Below, one piece after another: positions 23,187 through 34,600 of a DNA stretch of 64,000 nucleotides. This stretch comes from Ulva prolifera. Taxonomy: Eukaryota > Chlorophyta > Ulvophyceae > Ulvales > Ulvaceae. The stretch lies in assembly GCA_023078555.1 (NCBI GenBank), contig CM041196.1:1736001-1800000 (forward strand), given 5' to 3'. The first letter of the stretch is position 1. Every line of letters begins with the position of its first letter. The notes beneath the pieces were generated by a model. That model worked only from the letters and a program-made list of their open reading frames with translations, made no database searches and was not told the DNA's origin. The position numbers and the translations under genes were made by a program.

Positions 23187-23707
23187 CCGGCTCGGGTGCT
23201 GCTGGGGGCTAGATGACACGGAGGACCTGGTGAGACAGGACCTCGTTGATGTATGCAGTGGAAGCTAGACTCGTGCTGGGGTGGCTAGAGGCCATGTGGC
23301 TGTAGCTGGCAGTCTGGAATCAAGTGGTGCAGCATATGCATGCACATTGCTTGGGCGAGCTCGAGGCTGCAGCATGAGCGTTCCGTGCTGTGTACGTTGA
23401 CTGCGCTGAGTGTTGACGTCATTTTTTTTACTGCACCGTGCATGTGACATGATAGCCTGTGCGAGGTTGGTTCAGGCGGTCCACCAAACTTGTTTGAACT
23501 GAAACAGCAAGAACCTTCCTGTCACCATGGCTGTTTGCCGGCGATATCGATGTAAATATATTTACCCGCGACTCGGAATGGGCAGCCCTGCCGGCAAATA
23601 TCAATGTAAAGAGTTATGTATTCATGGCCCTGCGGTCATATCAGCCATCCATCCGTCCCTCTTGGTGAACATGTACTGCACCATGATATGCTCTTCGTCC
23701 ATGATAT
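23187..23707. other. Intergenic, target site of nested LINE insertions
   Basis: No gene. Two ATGTAAATATA/ATGTAAAG words near 23565 and 23605 could serve as distal poly(A) signals for copy 3. The segment 23678-23707 (GCACCATGATATGCT...) is one side of a 30-bp imperfect target duplication repeated at 24938-24967. Confidence 0.4.
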
Positions 23708-23735
23708 AGTTCTGTGTGCTTAGTTCTGTGTGTGT

Positions 23736-24836
23736 TACAAGCAAGCGAGGCAGGTAGCACCGCAAGCAAGAACCAGGGGAACCGCACACCACGCAACAAG
23801 CCACACGAAAACACCCACGCAACGGCAGCACCCGCGCCGGCCACAGCCACACAGCCACACAGCCACACAGCCACACAGCCACACAGCCACACAGCCTCAC
23901 ACACGCCCACGCCCCCACACCCACCCCTACCTGAACCCCGCCCACCAGCCAGGCGCACGAGCCCCGGAAGCACAAGCAGCCAAGGCCGCCGAGCAAACAA
24001 ACAGCGAGACCACAACAACAATCCCCAGCCCGGGGAGGCCCCCGCCTCCCCCAGCACAGCCCCTCCAAGGCCAGCCCTCGCACACCACCCCGCGCGGGCG
24101 CCCGCCTGCAAACCCACACCCGTACCCCCCAAAGTCCAGCCCAGCCCGCCCAAACTACCCGGCTGCGTCCCAACGGCGGGCCACACGCAGGCGCACGGGG
24201 AAGACACGAGCGAAACGCGGCACGCCTGAGCCACCACCACAACAAAGCGGACGAGGCTGCGAGCGCACACGCAGCGGCGACCGCCCACCACGCAGCCCGG
24301 GCGGGCGCGCAGCGCCGCTCAGGCCGGGTGGCCTGTGAGCGGCATGACGTCATCGAAAGGGACTGCCAGCCCCGTCAGACCAGCCTTGCCCGCATTACGC
24401 GCCATCAGCGGGGCAGCGGCGTGCACCTGCCGAGCCACCGCGCGGCACAGCGTCGTGGACAGGTCGCGCATCGCATTCTCCAAGAATAGCCGCCGGGAGG
24501 CGGCGCCCGAACCTGCAGCAAGGTCGGCAAGCCGGTTCAGCAAGGCGAACGCGGCCGGGCCAATCCTCCCGTATGTCTCGTGAGAGAGTGGCACCGGGTG
24601 AATGCGCCAGAGCCCGCCCGGCCATATTTGCCGCGCTTGCGCTGGTCGGACTGCGCCGCAGCGGCGCCGTCACAGGTTGCCGCTGAGCGGACATTCGAGC
24701 CAGCCAACGGGTGAGACACGCACACGTCGCCAATCACCGGCGAGCCAGGGAAGAACGCAAGAATGTCACCGCGCTGAGCGCCTTTGCGCGACCGGGGAGG
24801 AGGAGCCGAAGGGGCACTCCGGGCGAACGCCGCCCG
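23736..24836 (-). mobile_element. Inner 1.1-kb LINE fragment (family 1 relative) with target duplication
   Basis: On the minus strand the element encodes a retroelement C-terminus at 24594-24319. It includes PLSHETYGRIGPAAFALLNR, FLENAMRDLSTTLCRAVARQ and ends LTGHPA before its stop, and is a close match to the fragment at 6-209. The upstream coding part (to about 24740) is shifted in frame. A GC-rich 3' untranslated region holds six tandem GCCACACAG units (about 23845-23895, plus strand). The element ends CTTGCTTGTAAC. Flanking copies of TTAGTTCTGTGTGTGT lie at 23720-23735 and 24837-24852. Confidence 0.7.
24319..24594 (-). pseudogene. C-terminal remnant of a LINE polyprotein
   Basis: A 91-residue open frame ending in a natural stop. 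The start is internal, so this is the tail of a much larger reverse-transcriptase protein. Pattern ETYGRIGPAAF...LADLAAGSGAASR matches the shape of LINE ORF2 tails in algae and protists. It lacks all catalytic RT motifs. Confidence 0.6.
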
Positions 24837-24937
24837 TTAGTTCTGTGTGTGTGTTACGTGGGTGTCCGGGTGTGTGATTGATCTGCTTGCTTCTTTTGCG
24901 TTGCTGCCCGCCTCACCGCACTTAACCTTGCAACACA
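24837..24937 (+). mobile_element. Outer short LINE 3' end interrupted by the inner element
   Basis: Reads GTGTGTGATTGATCTGCTTG, then CTTCTTTTGCGTTGCTGCCC, then CGCACTTAACCTTGCAACAC. This is a family 1 end with a decayed TGTAAC. Its left remainder is at 23708-23735. It is flanked by a 30-bp duplication (23678-23707 and 24938-24967) with three mismatches, so this insertion is older than the inner one. Confidence 0.6.
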
Positions 24938-25104
24938 GCACCATGATATGCTATTCATCTATGATATGCTGCAGCATTCGCATTTACCCGACCCAACCCA
25001 ACCCCGGCGCAGAGCAAGGTGGATGGGATCAATGCGGCTAGCTGCAGGATCGATCCACACCATCCAGCTGCTGCATGGCTCCGGAGGCTGCGGAGGCATG
25101 GAAC

Positions 25105-25290
25105 TATAAATAGTGTTGACCAGGATTAGTAATGGGTACCAGCCTGCCCACAGGATTTCACCATGAACGATGTGTCCCTTGATCAAAGGCCTGAGGGTTT
25201 GAGCCAAACTAGAATCCAAAGCACTGGGCAACACGACTCTCGGAGTTTGGGTGTGGCCTAGCCAGTCATCAGGTGCTAGCATCTTGTACA
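25105..25290 (+). repeat. Remnant of the duplicated 5' flank (copy 4)
   Basis: Words AATAGTGTTGACCAGGATTA, CACCATGAACGATGTGTCCC and CTAGCATCTTGTACAT match the flanks of copies 2 and 3. It shows that the pseudogene downstream came from the same duplication unit. Confidence 0.6.
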
Positions 25291-25469
25291 TATGATTTAT
25301 ATCTCCACTGCCGATTCCCATGCAGTGGACACTTCCACGCCTTCATGCGCACTACGCCCTATGCCCACGGGCATGTGGGCCAAATGCATGTGTGTCAACG
25401 GTACACATGGCCACAGCCAGAGTTGCATTAGTACGTTTCGTGATGAAGTGCGCTGTTACGAAAACGGCC

Positions 25470-26077
25470 GTGATGGTAGAGCAGCTGTCCTGTGCTGCGT
25501 GCTATGATGCATCATATGGCATGCTGGAGTCACTCCCGATGATGGACCCGATGGCATATGCCAACGCCTGATGTCGACCCAAACCTCCTCTGCGACCTCC
25601 AGGGTTTGGACGGCTCGTGCGAAGCGAACCCTGTGTGCCCCTTCGACCAGATCGATCAAGGCACATGCACGGCGGGCACGGGGCCCCCCAGAGTGCTGTG
25701 AGGTCTTGTTCTCCAAGGCCTGCCCCGAGTGTGAGCCAATCCCGCTGCGGTGGCTAAACCTGTGCCCGTCAGCCCCACCCACGCCCCCCTTCACGGCATA
25801 AGAGGCGCAGGCTGTGCGGTGCACCGACGAGGCAGACCTCTTCGTGTCGGTCCTCCGTACTTTGGCCCCTGACGAGGTGGCTGAGAGCTGCGCGGTCGCG
25901 GAGCCGGGCCAGCTGTGCGCCATCAAAGGCGTCGCTGGTCCGTGCAGTAGCACGCTCGAGTGTGCTGGCGTTGAATTTGTACCCGACGCCGCGTGCCGGG
26001 TGGGGAGGAAGGACTACGCCTGCGGCGAGGTGGGTGTGGTGGTGCCGTGCCCCGGCTGCGCTGCTGAACCCATATAA
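25470..26077 (+). pseudogene. Broken fourth cysteine-rich gene copy
   Basis: Aligns with the second half (modules 3 and 4) of copies 2 and 3. Matching pieces include MLESLPMMDPMAYANA, DGSCEANPVCPFDQI, CCEVLFSKACPECEPIPLRW and GPCSSTLECAGVEF. A stop replaces the GCD core at about 25569-25571. A single-base change shifts the frame near 25680, and TAA occurs at about 25799-25801. Modules 1 and 2 and the signal peptide are missing, while 5' flank remnants lie just upstream, so an internal deletion took them out. Confidence 0.8.
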
Positions 26078-27330
26078 TGCGACCTGCTCTGCTAGAGCGA
26101 CCGACGACTCGGGTGAAGCTGGGCGAGGACATTGATTTAGTGCCACGGAGTGTACCCCATCCAAGGTAGCCGACAGGGAGAGCCTGAGGAGAGTGACCTC
26201 TCACTGCTATGCAAGTGTTCTGAGGATGTGTGGCTGGCCAGCCACCATGGTGTGGAAGTGGCTAGCAGGCATGTGTTCATAGCCTAGGCAGCTGCAGTCC
26301 CGAAAGTGACAATTGACAACATCGCGGGCCATTGCATTGCAGAGCAACTAAACAAGTCATCTCATAGCAACGACTGGCACCAAAGTGAGCAAATTGCGAA
26401 CCTCACTCAGTCTAGGAAGTAGTGCACTGTGTAAAGGCCCTGAGGTGAATTGCTGGTGAATTGCTAGGGTTGCCACTCCTGCGCACGCGGCCGTGCTGCA
26501 TGGACCGGCGACATCATGCTGACTGTGAACTGCAAGCTTAAGCCACTTCATGAAATGAATTCATGCTCGTCGTTTGGATCCTAGTAAGGCAGGTGCAGGG
26601 CACCATGCGAGCAGTCTTAGGCATCCATCTATCATGTTCCTGCGCCGCAGGCGGCTGGGCGATTGTGAGGCTGTCATGGGGTGATGTGGGCATCACGTGC
26701 GATCCAAAGTGCATGGCAGAGAAACAATACTAGTACAACGACTGCTGCGAGGCACGCGTGGGGAGTGCTACACGACGGCTGTGCCGCAATTACGCTCACT
26801 AGGAGAATGGTGACATTCCGGGGCGGAACCGAAGGCGTTCCGCTGACAGAGGAACGTTCCTACGAGGCTCTTGACCATCCGCCCGCGTGCGTATGCTTCA
26901 CAAGGAACGATGGTGGCGGAATGTCCTATGGCTTCCTCGGTGGCCGCGGAATGTCCGATGGCTTCCTTGGTGGCCGCGGAATGTCCTATGGCTTCCTTGG
27001 TAGCCGCGGAATGTCCTATGGCATCCTGGGCAACAGCGCTGACCGGAACGTACGCGTGTGCTCTTCCATAGCGCGAGACCAGGCCAAGCAGTCTCCGCAG
27101 ATGAAGAACACTGGAAAGCCATTGCAAGCTGTTGCGAAAGCTACAGCGCACATGCAGGTCCGGCAGACCGAGCTTGGAAATGTGTGGACACATTATGTTG
27201 GAAAGGAGTGAGCACAGCAGGATATAATTGCGACGCACATATGCGTCTAGGATTCGCCTTATAGGCTGGTGCAACGCTGGATTGTCTGGGTAAGATATGG
27301 ACCTCATTCGTAATTTGGATCTGGCCTGCT
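26078..27330. other. Intergenic, left flank of the large element
   Basis: One open frame (26681-27211) covers a short tandem repeat but has no recognisable domain, and I do not call it a gene. The composition around 26815-27010 is rich in CGGAA/TTCCG words. No second copy of the right flank at 54.56 kb could be recognised here. Confidence 0.35.
26912..27031. repeat. Four 30-bp tandem units (GGRGMSYGFL if translated)
   Basis: Four units of the type GGCCGCGGAATGTCCTATGG plus CTTCCTTGGT. The unit length is a multiple of three, so the frame stays open and would code for a Gly-rich decapeptide repeat. Confidence 0.85.
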
Positions 27331-28170
27331 AATGGTCGGTGTGGCACCTTCCAGGGCAGCGCCTGTGTGCCCAGTCAGCACCTTCGTGGAATGGTCGGTG
27401 CCTCACCAACCATTCTGTATGCGAGCAATGCATGTGCCCCTTCCAGGGCAGCGCCTGTGTGCCCAGTCAGCACCTTCGTGGAATGGTCGGTGCCTCACCA
27501 ACCATTCTGTATGCGAGCAATGCATGTGCCCCTTCCAGGGCAGCGCCTGTGTGCCCAGTCAGCACCTTCGTGGAATGGTCGGTGCCTCACCAACCATTCT
27601 GTATGCGAGCAATGCATGTGCCCTTTCCAGGGCAGCGCCTGTGTGCCCAGTCAGCACCTTCGTGGAATGGTCGGTGCCTCACCAACCATTCTGTATGCGA
27701 GCAATGCATGTGCCCCTTCCAGGGCAGCGCCTGTGTGCCCAGTCAGCACCTTCGTGGAATGGTCGGTGCCTCACCAACCATTCTGTATGCGAGCAATGCA
27801 TGTGCCCCTTCCAGGGCAGCGCCTGTGTGCCCAGTCAGCACCTTCGTGGAATGGTCGGTGCCTCACCAACCATTCTGTATGCGAGCAATGCATGTGCCCC
27901 TTCCAGGGCAGCGCCTGTGTGCCCAGTCAGCACCTTCGTGGAATGGTCGGTGCCTCACCAACCATTCTGTATGCGAGCAATGCATGTGCCCTTTCCAGGG
28001 CAGCGCCTGTGTGCCCAGTCAGCACCTTCGTGGAATGGTCGGTGCCTCACCAACCATTCTGTATGCGAGCAATGCATGTGCCCCTTCCAGGGCAGCGCCT
28101 GTGTGCCCAGTCAGCACCTTCGTGGAATGGTCGGTGCCTCACCAACCATTCTGTATGCGAGCAATGCATG
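27331..28170 (+). repeat. Palindromic array 1, 92-bp units
   Basis: Nine units with a 92-bp period. The palindromic cores start at 27389 and every 92 bases up to 28125. Each core has 12-base arms (GAATGGTCGGTG and CACCAACCATTC) around CCT, followed by ATGCGAGCAATGCATG and CCAGGGCAGCGCCTG. The first unit begins with half a core (AATGGTCGGTG) at 27331. The unit has no stop codon in three plus-strand frames, which creates long but meaningless open frames. Confidence 0.95.
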
Positions 28171-28450
28171 AGCCTGGCTGCTCAAGTGTCGACAGGATGC
28201 CCACGAGCACCGAGTATCGACTTTGCTGAACTCTGGAGTGAGCGTGGTACCTTCCAAGCTTCCCAGAGCGCTGTGAGTCGCTTCAGACGAGGCAAGGTTG
28301 TTGTCGCGTGACCGCAGTCTCATCACGGCATTGATATAGACTCAGAGTTGTGTATCTATCGCTGGTATCGTCCTGGCGTCTACTGCGGCTAGCTGATTGT
28401 GTGCTGCGTCCCGAAAGTTTTTCAGATAATTTCGAAAAGTGTTGTAGAAG

Positions 28451-30013
28451 ATGTCTGTCGTGGGTGGTGAGGAAGCAGTAGCCTGTTGCCCTGGCGATGC
28501 CCAGCCTGACACAAGCGTTGCCGCGTTCACACCACCCGCCTGTCTGCGGCCGGCGCTGTCTCCCGTGATTGGCACGCTGATATCTCGGTCAGGCCATTTT
28601 ACGGACTTGGGGCGCGTCGGCCGTAAAGGACAGCCCGGCTCTGACAGCGCTTGCGACGCTTGGTTGAATGCCGGGCTACAGGCGGTGGGCCGTGTCTCGC
28701 AAACAGTAGAACAGGGCGTAGCGTACGTGAAGTATTCTGTAGTGCTCGCTTGTCTGCAACTCGGGGCGTGGATGCGCGAGCAGGAGGAGTTGTTCGTCCC
28801 AGCATGGGAGGGAATCTCAGCACCTCCACCTGGATGTGACGCCCCTTGTGTGCTGGCGAAGTTGTACGGCCAGAAAAAGGTGTGCCCACCCCAGACCCAG
28901 GAGGTCCGTTCTGTTTGGCCCCGACATTACACACGGGAAATGCACTGTCGGCGCCCATGCCCATCCGCCACACCCCCGCCCTTGTCACACCCGCCCTTGT
29001 TGGTGAATTCGCCATCCCGAGTCCCCCCGGATCATGTAGGTGCCTGTAACTGGGAATGTTCGCCAGCATGCCCCACCAGCGCCCGCTCGGGCAACCACCG
29101 AATCGGGTCACGCTGGGGCTGCTGGCTCCGAGACTGTACAACAGAGCGACAGGGCGGCGCACGGGCTCCCGCAGTTGAAGAGCTCCAAGAAGCGGAAACA
29201 GCCCGATGCCCCCCCGAAGGAACACGGCAGTATGAACCCCCGCCCCCCCCCCCCCCCCCCCTCTCTCTCTGACACTTGTGTACTGTCGACAGTGCCTCCC
29301 TGTCGCTCTGTTTCCGACAGTTGCACGTGGTGTATCACGTTGTGTGAGCGGGGTGTGTTTTGTAGAGTACTACGTCGCCACTCCTCGGGCCATGTTGTGG
29401 GCCTGGTGTTTTTTCTTCAGTGGCCTCCCCCCAGACGCTCAGTGCATGGACGTGCCCAGCACCAAGCGTTCAAAGGCCGAGGAGGGGACGGGCGGTAAAA
29501 AGGGCAAAGCCAAACTCCAGGTGCCCGAGCCCACCTGCAACGTGCCGGTGGGTTGTAACCCCCTGTGCTCGTTGTTCTTGTACGAGAAGACGAGGGCGGC
29601 ACTTCTCTGCTCTGAAAGCGGGAGGTCTCCAAGCGATGAATTGGCAGTGCGGGTCTATCAGGATACAGCTTGCCGATCCGTCCTGTCAGGGCACAAGGGT
29701 GAGGTGTCCAAAGCGGTGACAAACTTGGCCGCCGGTGGGGGTCTGCTTACCGACATCCACATATTCTACCCTCATCTCATAGACGTATATGTGCGTTCCT
29801 CCTCTCTGGGCACCCTCTACAAACTTGCCTGGCGCATGTGACGTTGACCAGTAGCCTGGTGGAGCGATTTAGCAAACAGACCGTCTGCAGGACATTGACA
29901 TCATCGGGGAGTTTGTTGCGGCCGTCTATAATCTGGCCCCTTTTGTTGTGGAGTACGCAGCGGCACACATCTATGATTACCATGGCTATGATGTGCTAAA
30001 CGCTCTCGGCAGG
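28451..30013 (+). CDS. Unrecognised gene of the large element, 5' exons
   Basis: Likely exons are 28451-28879 (starts MSVVGGEEAVACCPGD, donor GTGTGC), 29040 to about 29230 (Pro/Ala-rich with a basic KKRKQ nuclear-localisation-like motif), about 29443-29838 (basic start PSTKRSKAEEG, then LFLYEKTRAALL and IHIFYPHLIDVYVR), and from 29891 (DIDIIGEFVAAVYNLAPFVV). The acceptors catgtag and gtctgcag are credible. The following part of the gene is separated by the LINE at about 31-36 kb. The family is unknown. Its place just inside the terminal array matches that of the protease gene inside the other array. Confidence 0.4.
29229..29274. repeat. Poly-C run followed by (CT)n
   Basis: A nearly pure run of about 25 C with one G, then ctctctctct. 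It is probably part of an intron of the unrecognised gene and prone to length change. Confidence 0.9.
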
Positions 30014-31276
30014 GGAGCGGACCGGCTACCGCGACACGGACACGAACTTGATCACGCGATAGGTTTTCTTGTTGAGTCTTAGTTTCTGTTTTTGTGTCTT
30101 TCGGCGTTCGCCCGCGGGCAGTGACGATGCGACGATGAGGCTGCGCTCGAGTCCAGACGAGGCACTCTCGGCAACTATCGCAACCAGAAGTCATCCCAGG
30201 TGCCAGAACTCACAGATCCCACGTTAGATGTTTTATTGTGTTATGTTGTGCGTTCCTGGCCAGCTTGGTCCGGCAACACCCATTGCCGACGCCGTAGCTG
30301 TGCTGCGTGGTTGCCGAACTATTGCGCACTGCTTGTTTCTACATGCTTTGCCCGTTTCACACCCACAGAATGCATACCATCTCGCTTATAACATCTGATT
30401 CCCGATTCTGGCGGGCAGTTGCACGAGCACACGGTAGCTGCGTGAGTGTGTGTCTTCTCGCGCCGCGATGTTTAGTTTCGGGCTGTGCTAGCAATGCCAA
30501 GACGCCGAACTGCGCGGCATGTTGCCGCTCAAAGACAGTTATTGTGTGCCTTTTCCTTTTGTTTACGGGCTCCGCGATGTTCAGGCTCCGCGAGCCCGTG
30601 CCGTCAGCGTTCTTGCTGTGCGGCTACGCCTGATGTACGACTGTAGCGCATGTTGTTGGGCCCGCAGGCCCGAGCCAGTGCATACACTTGTAGTCATCAC
30701 AGTCTGTGTGTGTGTGGCGAGCAGACCGCGAAACGTGCAAAGTCTGGGGGGGATCCCGGCGGATGCCCTGACGCACGCCCAATGCTTGTCCCACGTGAGT
30801 GTGCCTGGCGAACTCCCACGGTCAAACGGGCTGTACGAGCCAAGCGCTTGTCCCACGTGGGTGTCCCTGGCAGCTCACGGTCAAGTGGGTGGTTCGGTGG
30901 GGGTTCTGTGTGCTATGTCGCGCTCTCCGAATTAAGGGTGGAGAGGGCCTCATAAGAGTAGCCTCGTTCGCTGCCCTCCCGAGTAGACAGCCTGAGGGCG
31001 TAGCTGGCGGAAGCCCGCCACCCCCGAAGACGGCGTACCACGTTAATGACCTGTCCTGCTTTTTGCACGCACACCACAATGCTCTTGGGGTCTGACTCGT
31101 GCGGCCGCTGTGTCCCGATGCCAGCTGCCCGGCCCAGAGTGTTCACAACAAAAGCACAGTGCATGATTCAAAACGCCCTTCCGGGCGACTTCTCCATCTC
31201 CGGGTCCGGTGCGCGAGTAGCGCGCGCCCGGCCTTATGCCGGGCTTGTTGGTGCGAGGCAGTAGCTGTGTTGTGGA
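30014..31276. other. Region before the LINE ORF; 5' end of the LINE not resolved
   Basis: No conserved protein. Two imperfect copies of a roughly 65-bp segment (CTTGTCCCACGTGAGTGTGC at 30786 and CTTGTCCCACGTGGGTGTCC at 30847) suggest a repetitive 5' untranslated region. Somewhere here the host intron ends and the LINE begins. I could not find a matching target duplication. Confidence 0.35.
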
Positions 31277-31372
31277 GTGTGGTGTCTGGTCTGGGTTCCG
31301 GCTCCTACAGTCCGGTGTGCGTCGTGGGGTGTGGTGTCTGGTCTGGGTTCCGGCTCCTACAGTCCGGTGTGT
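31277..31372 (+). repeat. 52-bp tandem duplication in the LINE 5' region
   Basis: Two copies of GTGTGGTGTCTGGTCTGGGT...TACAGTCCGGTGTG start at 31277 and 31329. Tandem repeats in 5' untranslated regions are common in LINEs and may carry promoter activity. Confidence 0.85.
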
Positions 31373-31682
31373 GGCGTCTCTGCTCTGTATTCCGCGTGGG
31401 TACACTGGGCTGGGGAGCCCTTGTTGGGCATCCGTACGTGGAAGTGCTGTCAAGTGTTCTCGGTGCTACGTGTTGCAGTCTCCTGCGCGGTCTGTTTTGA
31501 TGGTGTGGTTATGTTGGGGGGCGGGCGGTGTCCTCCCCCTCCCCCATTCTGGTGTCTGCTTGACTAGTATGTGGTGGCTGGTGCAATGTCGCACAGCCAC
31601 GTGCGTAGTTGTCCATGTGCGCATGCTCGTTTTCGATCCGTACCGCAACAGCCTGGTCCTCTCCCCTCCAACACGACTCTCT

Positions 31683-34600
31683 ATGACTGAGACAGTGAAC
31701 GCGCCTGTGATGCAACAAACCGGCATAAGGCATCAGCAGCACAATGAGCATGAGGAGGTGATGCAAGTTGTGCCACCAAATCGCGTAGTGTTCTCTTTCT
31801 TTGGCCCTTGTGACGTTGTCTGCCACACGGGCGCATTCCTCTCCGTGACCTCACACAGCGCCACCCTCTCAATGCTTCAGGCCGCCCACCGTACACGACA
31901 CAGAAATAAAACAACTGGGCAGCCATTCCTCCTGTTGTCCGTCTACAGAAGACTCGACATCGCGAAAATTATCGCACAGGGCGTGGTTCCCTTTGCCCAA
32001 GCATGCTCAGAGGCACTGCTTCCTCGGGGCTGCCGCACGGCTCCCTCTACCAAAATAGAACTCACGTACATGATGTATCCACAAGGCGATGGCCGGAACA
32101 AACCACTCCGCGCTCGCCCCCACCCTACCACCACCGAACCTGCAACCGCGGCCAACCGCTTTGCACCTCTCGCCTCTGCACATGACAACCAGGCGGGTAT
32201 ATCTAAAGCACCAACATGTGTCACGCTTGGAAGCTTAAATGTGAATGGTATGTTTACACAATCCTTGTCATCTAAACATGTGGATGTTTGTGCATTTCTG
32301 TCATCAAAACATGTGGACATTTGTTCAGTCCAAGAAACCTGGTGCGACTTGTCGGACACAGAGAAAACTTCTATGCTTGCCGCGCACGGGTATACTGCAT
32401 ATGGTGCTCCGGGATACACAACTCAAACAAGGACCGGCGGCGGCACAGGCATCATTGTGAAAGACACACTGTCACACCTTACACACACACTATCCTGGGG
32501 TTCCAAGAAAAATCATCAGACGACCTGGGTACAATTGTGCGCCGGCAGACACACAACCAAGACTGCAATCGGAAGTGTATACATTCGGCCGGTGGCACAC
32601 GCCCGTCCTGCAGACAGCGACAGGTTTGCTGCTGAGCTGGAAGCTCTCACACACGACATACACTACTTGACTGACAAGGGATTCCACATCATTGTGTGCG
32701 GGGACTTCAACGCCAGGATTGGGAATGCACAAAACTCACATCATATTCCACTACATAATGAAACGTTCCGTAACTCACAGGGCTGTCGCCTAATAAACAT
32801 GGTAGAACAATGCAACATGCATGTCATGCACAACCACACTGCCTTTTCGCCGACATGCATGCATGCCGGCGGCACCTCTGTTGTTGACTACTGTCTGACG
32901 AGCTCTGCATGTAGGGACCGTTGCAGTGCACCTGCAATCCACTCTGCTGGGCAGTGTCTCTCTGATCACGCGCTGCTCACACTATCACTGTCACTGCCAC
33001 ATGCCACACACAGAAGCAAGCGCAAATGCGCCCGATCACACAAAAAACGGTGGAATAGGAAAGCAATGCACAACGAGGAGACAGTCGCAAAATTTGAGAC
33101 AGCCCTGCAAGCGCCCCTTGCGCAGTTGCTGCACGACATGGACTCATGTAGCATGCCGCATGCTGAAGCTGCCAACACTTTCACATCTGCCCTGGCAAAC
33201 ATCCTACGTACCGCAGGAGAGCAATGCTTTGGGAAACACCAGGTACGGACTCATCGCGTGCAATGGTGGAACAAAGAATATGCAGACCTCAGACGCGAAT
33301 GCTGGACCCTTCATGAGACACATTGCCGGACCGGCAGCGACACTGACAAGCTAGCATTCCAGCAACGCCGAGGTGCAAAGAACCAGCTGAAACGCGATCT
33401 TAAACGTGCATACACCAAACAGCAAGCCAACCATGTCTCTAAAACGTGCACGCCAGGACTTGAGTCTAAAGTTTCATGGGTGTCTGCGAAACGTTTGTTG
33501 AAACTGCTAACCAGGGGTGGCTCGACGGCCGAGCACCCCGTGCCTTCTGTTATGTCTGGGGGAGTCCCCACTGATAATATAGACACAGTGATGCAGGTTT
33601 TCTCGAATCACTACCAATCTGAAATGAACCCGGTCCCACATGCCGCATTCTGCGAGCAAACTGATGCACATGTCAGAGACACATTGCACGCATGGCGCCA
33701 AAATGAGCCTCAACACAACCAAGAGATGGATGATGCCTTCACACTTCACGAACTTCAACAAGCACTTGCTACAATGCACAACTGGAAAGCCGCAGACCAT
33801 GATGATATCATCTGCGAACTGCTGAAGGCCGGGGGGCCGCAATTGCAAACCGTCGTCCTGCAGCTCCTCAATTTCTGCTGGACGCACGAAACCATTCCCA
33901 ATGCGTGGTCACTCGGAACAATTGTAAGCCTCCACAAAGCCGGGGATGCAACAGACCCCTCCAACTACCGGGGTATCACACTGCTTTCAATATTCCGGAA
34001 GCTTTTCAGCACACTACTCAGGTCCCGCCTCCAAAACAATATAACCCTCCATGAGTCCCAAGCCGCATTCCGCGAGGATCGCGGCTGTGTAGACCATGTC
34101 CACACCTTTGCACGCATTGTCCGGGCGGCCGCCGCGGCGGACACTCCACTTTATGCTTTCTTCCTGGACATCCGGAAAGCATATGATACTGTGTGGCGCG
34201 ACGGTCTGTTGTACAAACTACTCCAGAAAGGAGTGACAGGCCGCCTCGGTCGGGTCATCGCACACATGCTCTCCAACACGAAATCGAGGGTGCGCTTCCA
34301 AGACCAGGAATCACCATACTTCCCCATCACCCTCGGGGTCGGCCAGGGCGACCCCCTGTCAACCATTCTCTTTGATGTGTTCATTGATGATCTGCTTGCA
34401 ACACTGCACACCCGTCCAAAAGAACACTGCATTCCCCTTGACTCACCAGACACCGATAAAATTTCCGGACTCACTTATGCAGATGATGTCAATGCAATGT
34501 CCTTGACACCGGCAGGGCTTCAGGGACATATTGATACAATCGATAAATGGTTGTTTCAATGGCGCTCCTTACCAAATGTGTTGAAGTCTAAAACTATGGT

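Noticed and set aside
27332..28311. Three overlapping open frames of about 280-314 residues
   Set aside because: They arise because the 92-bp unit has no stop codon in any plus-strand frame. The protein repeats are the same DNA read in three frames.
31236..31682. N-terminal extension of the LINE ORF to 31236
   Set aside because: The translation of this part covers the 52-bp tandem duplication and has Cys/Trp/Val-rich composition typical of noncoding GC-rich DNA. ATG 31683 gives a natural start.
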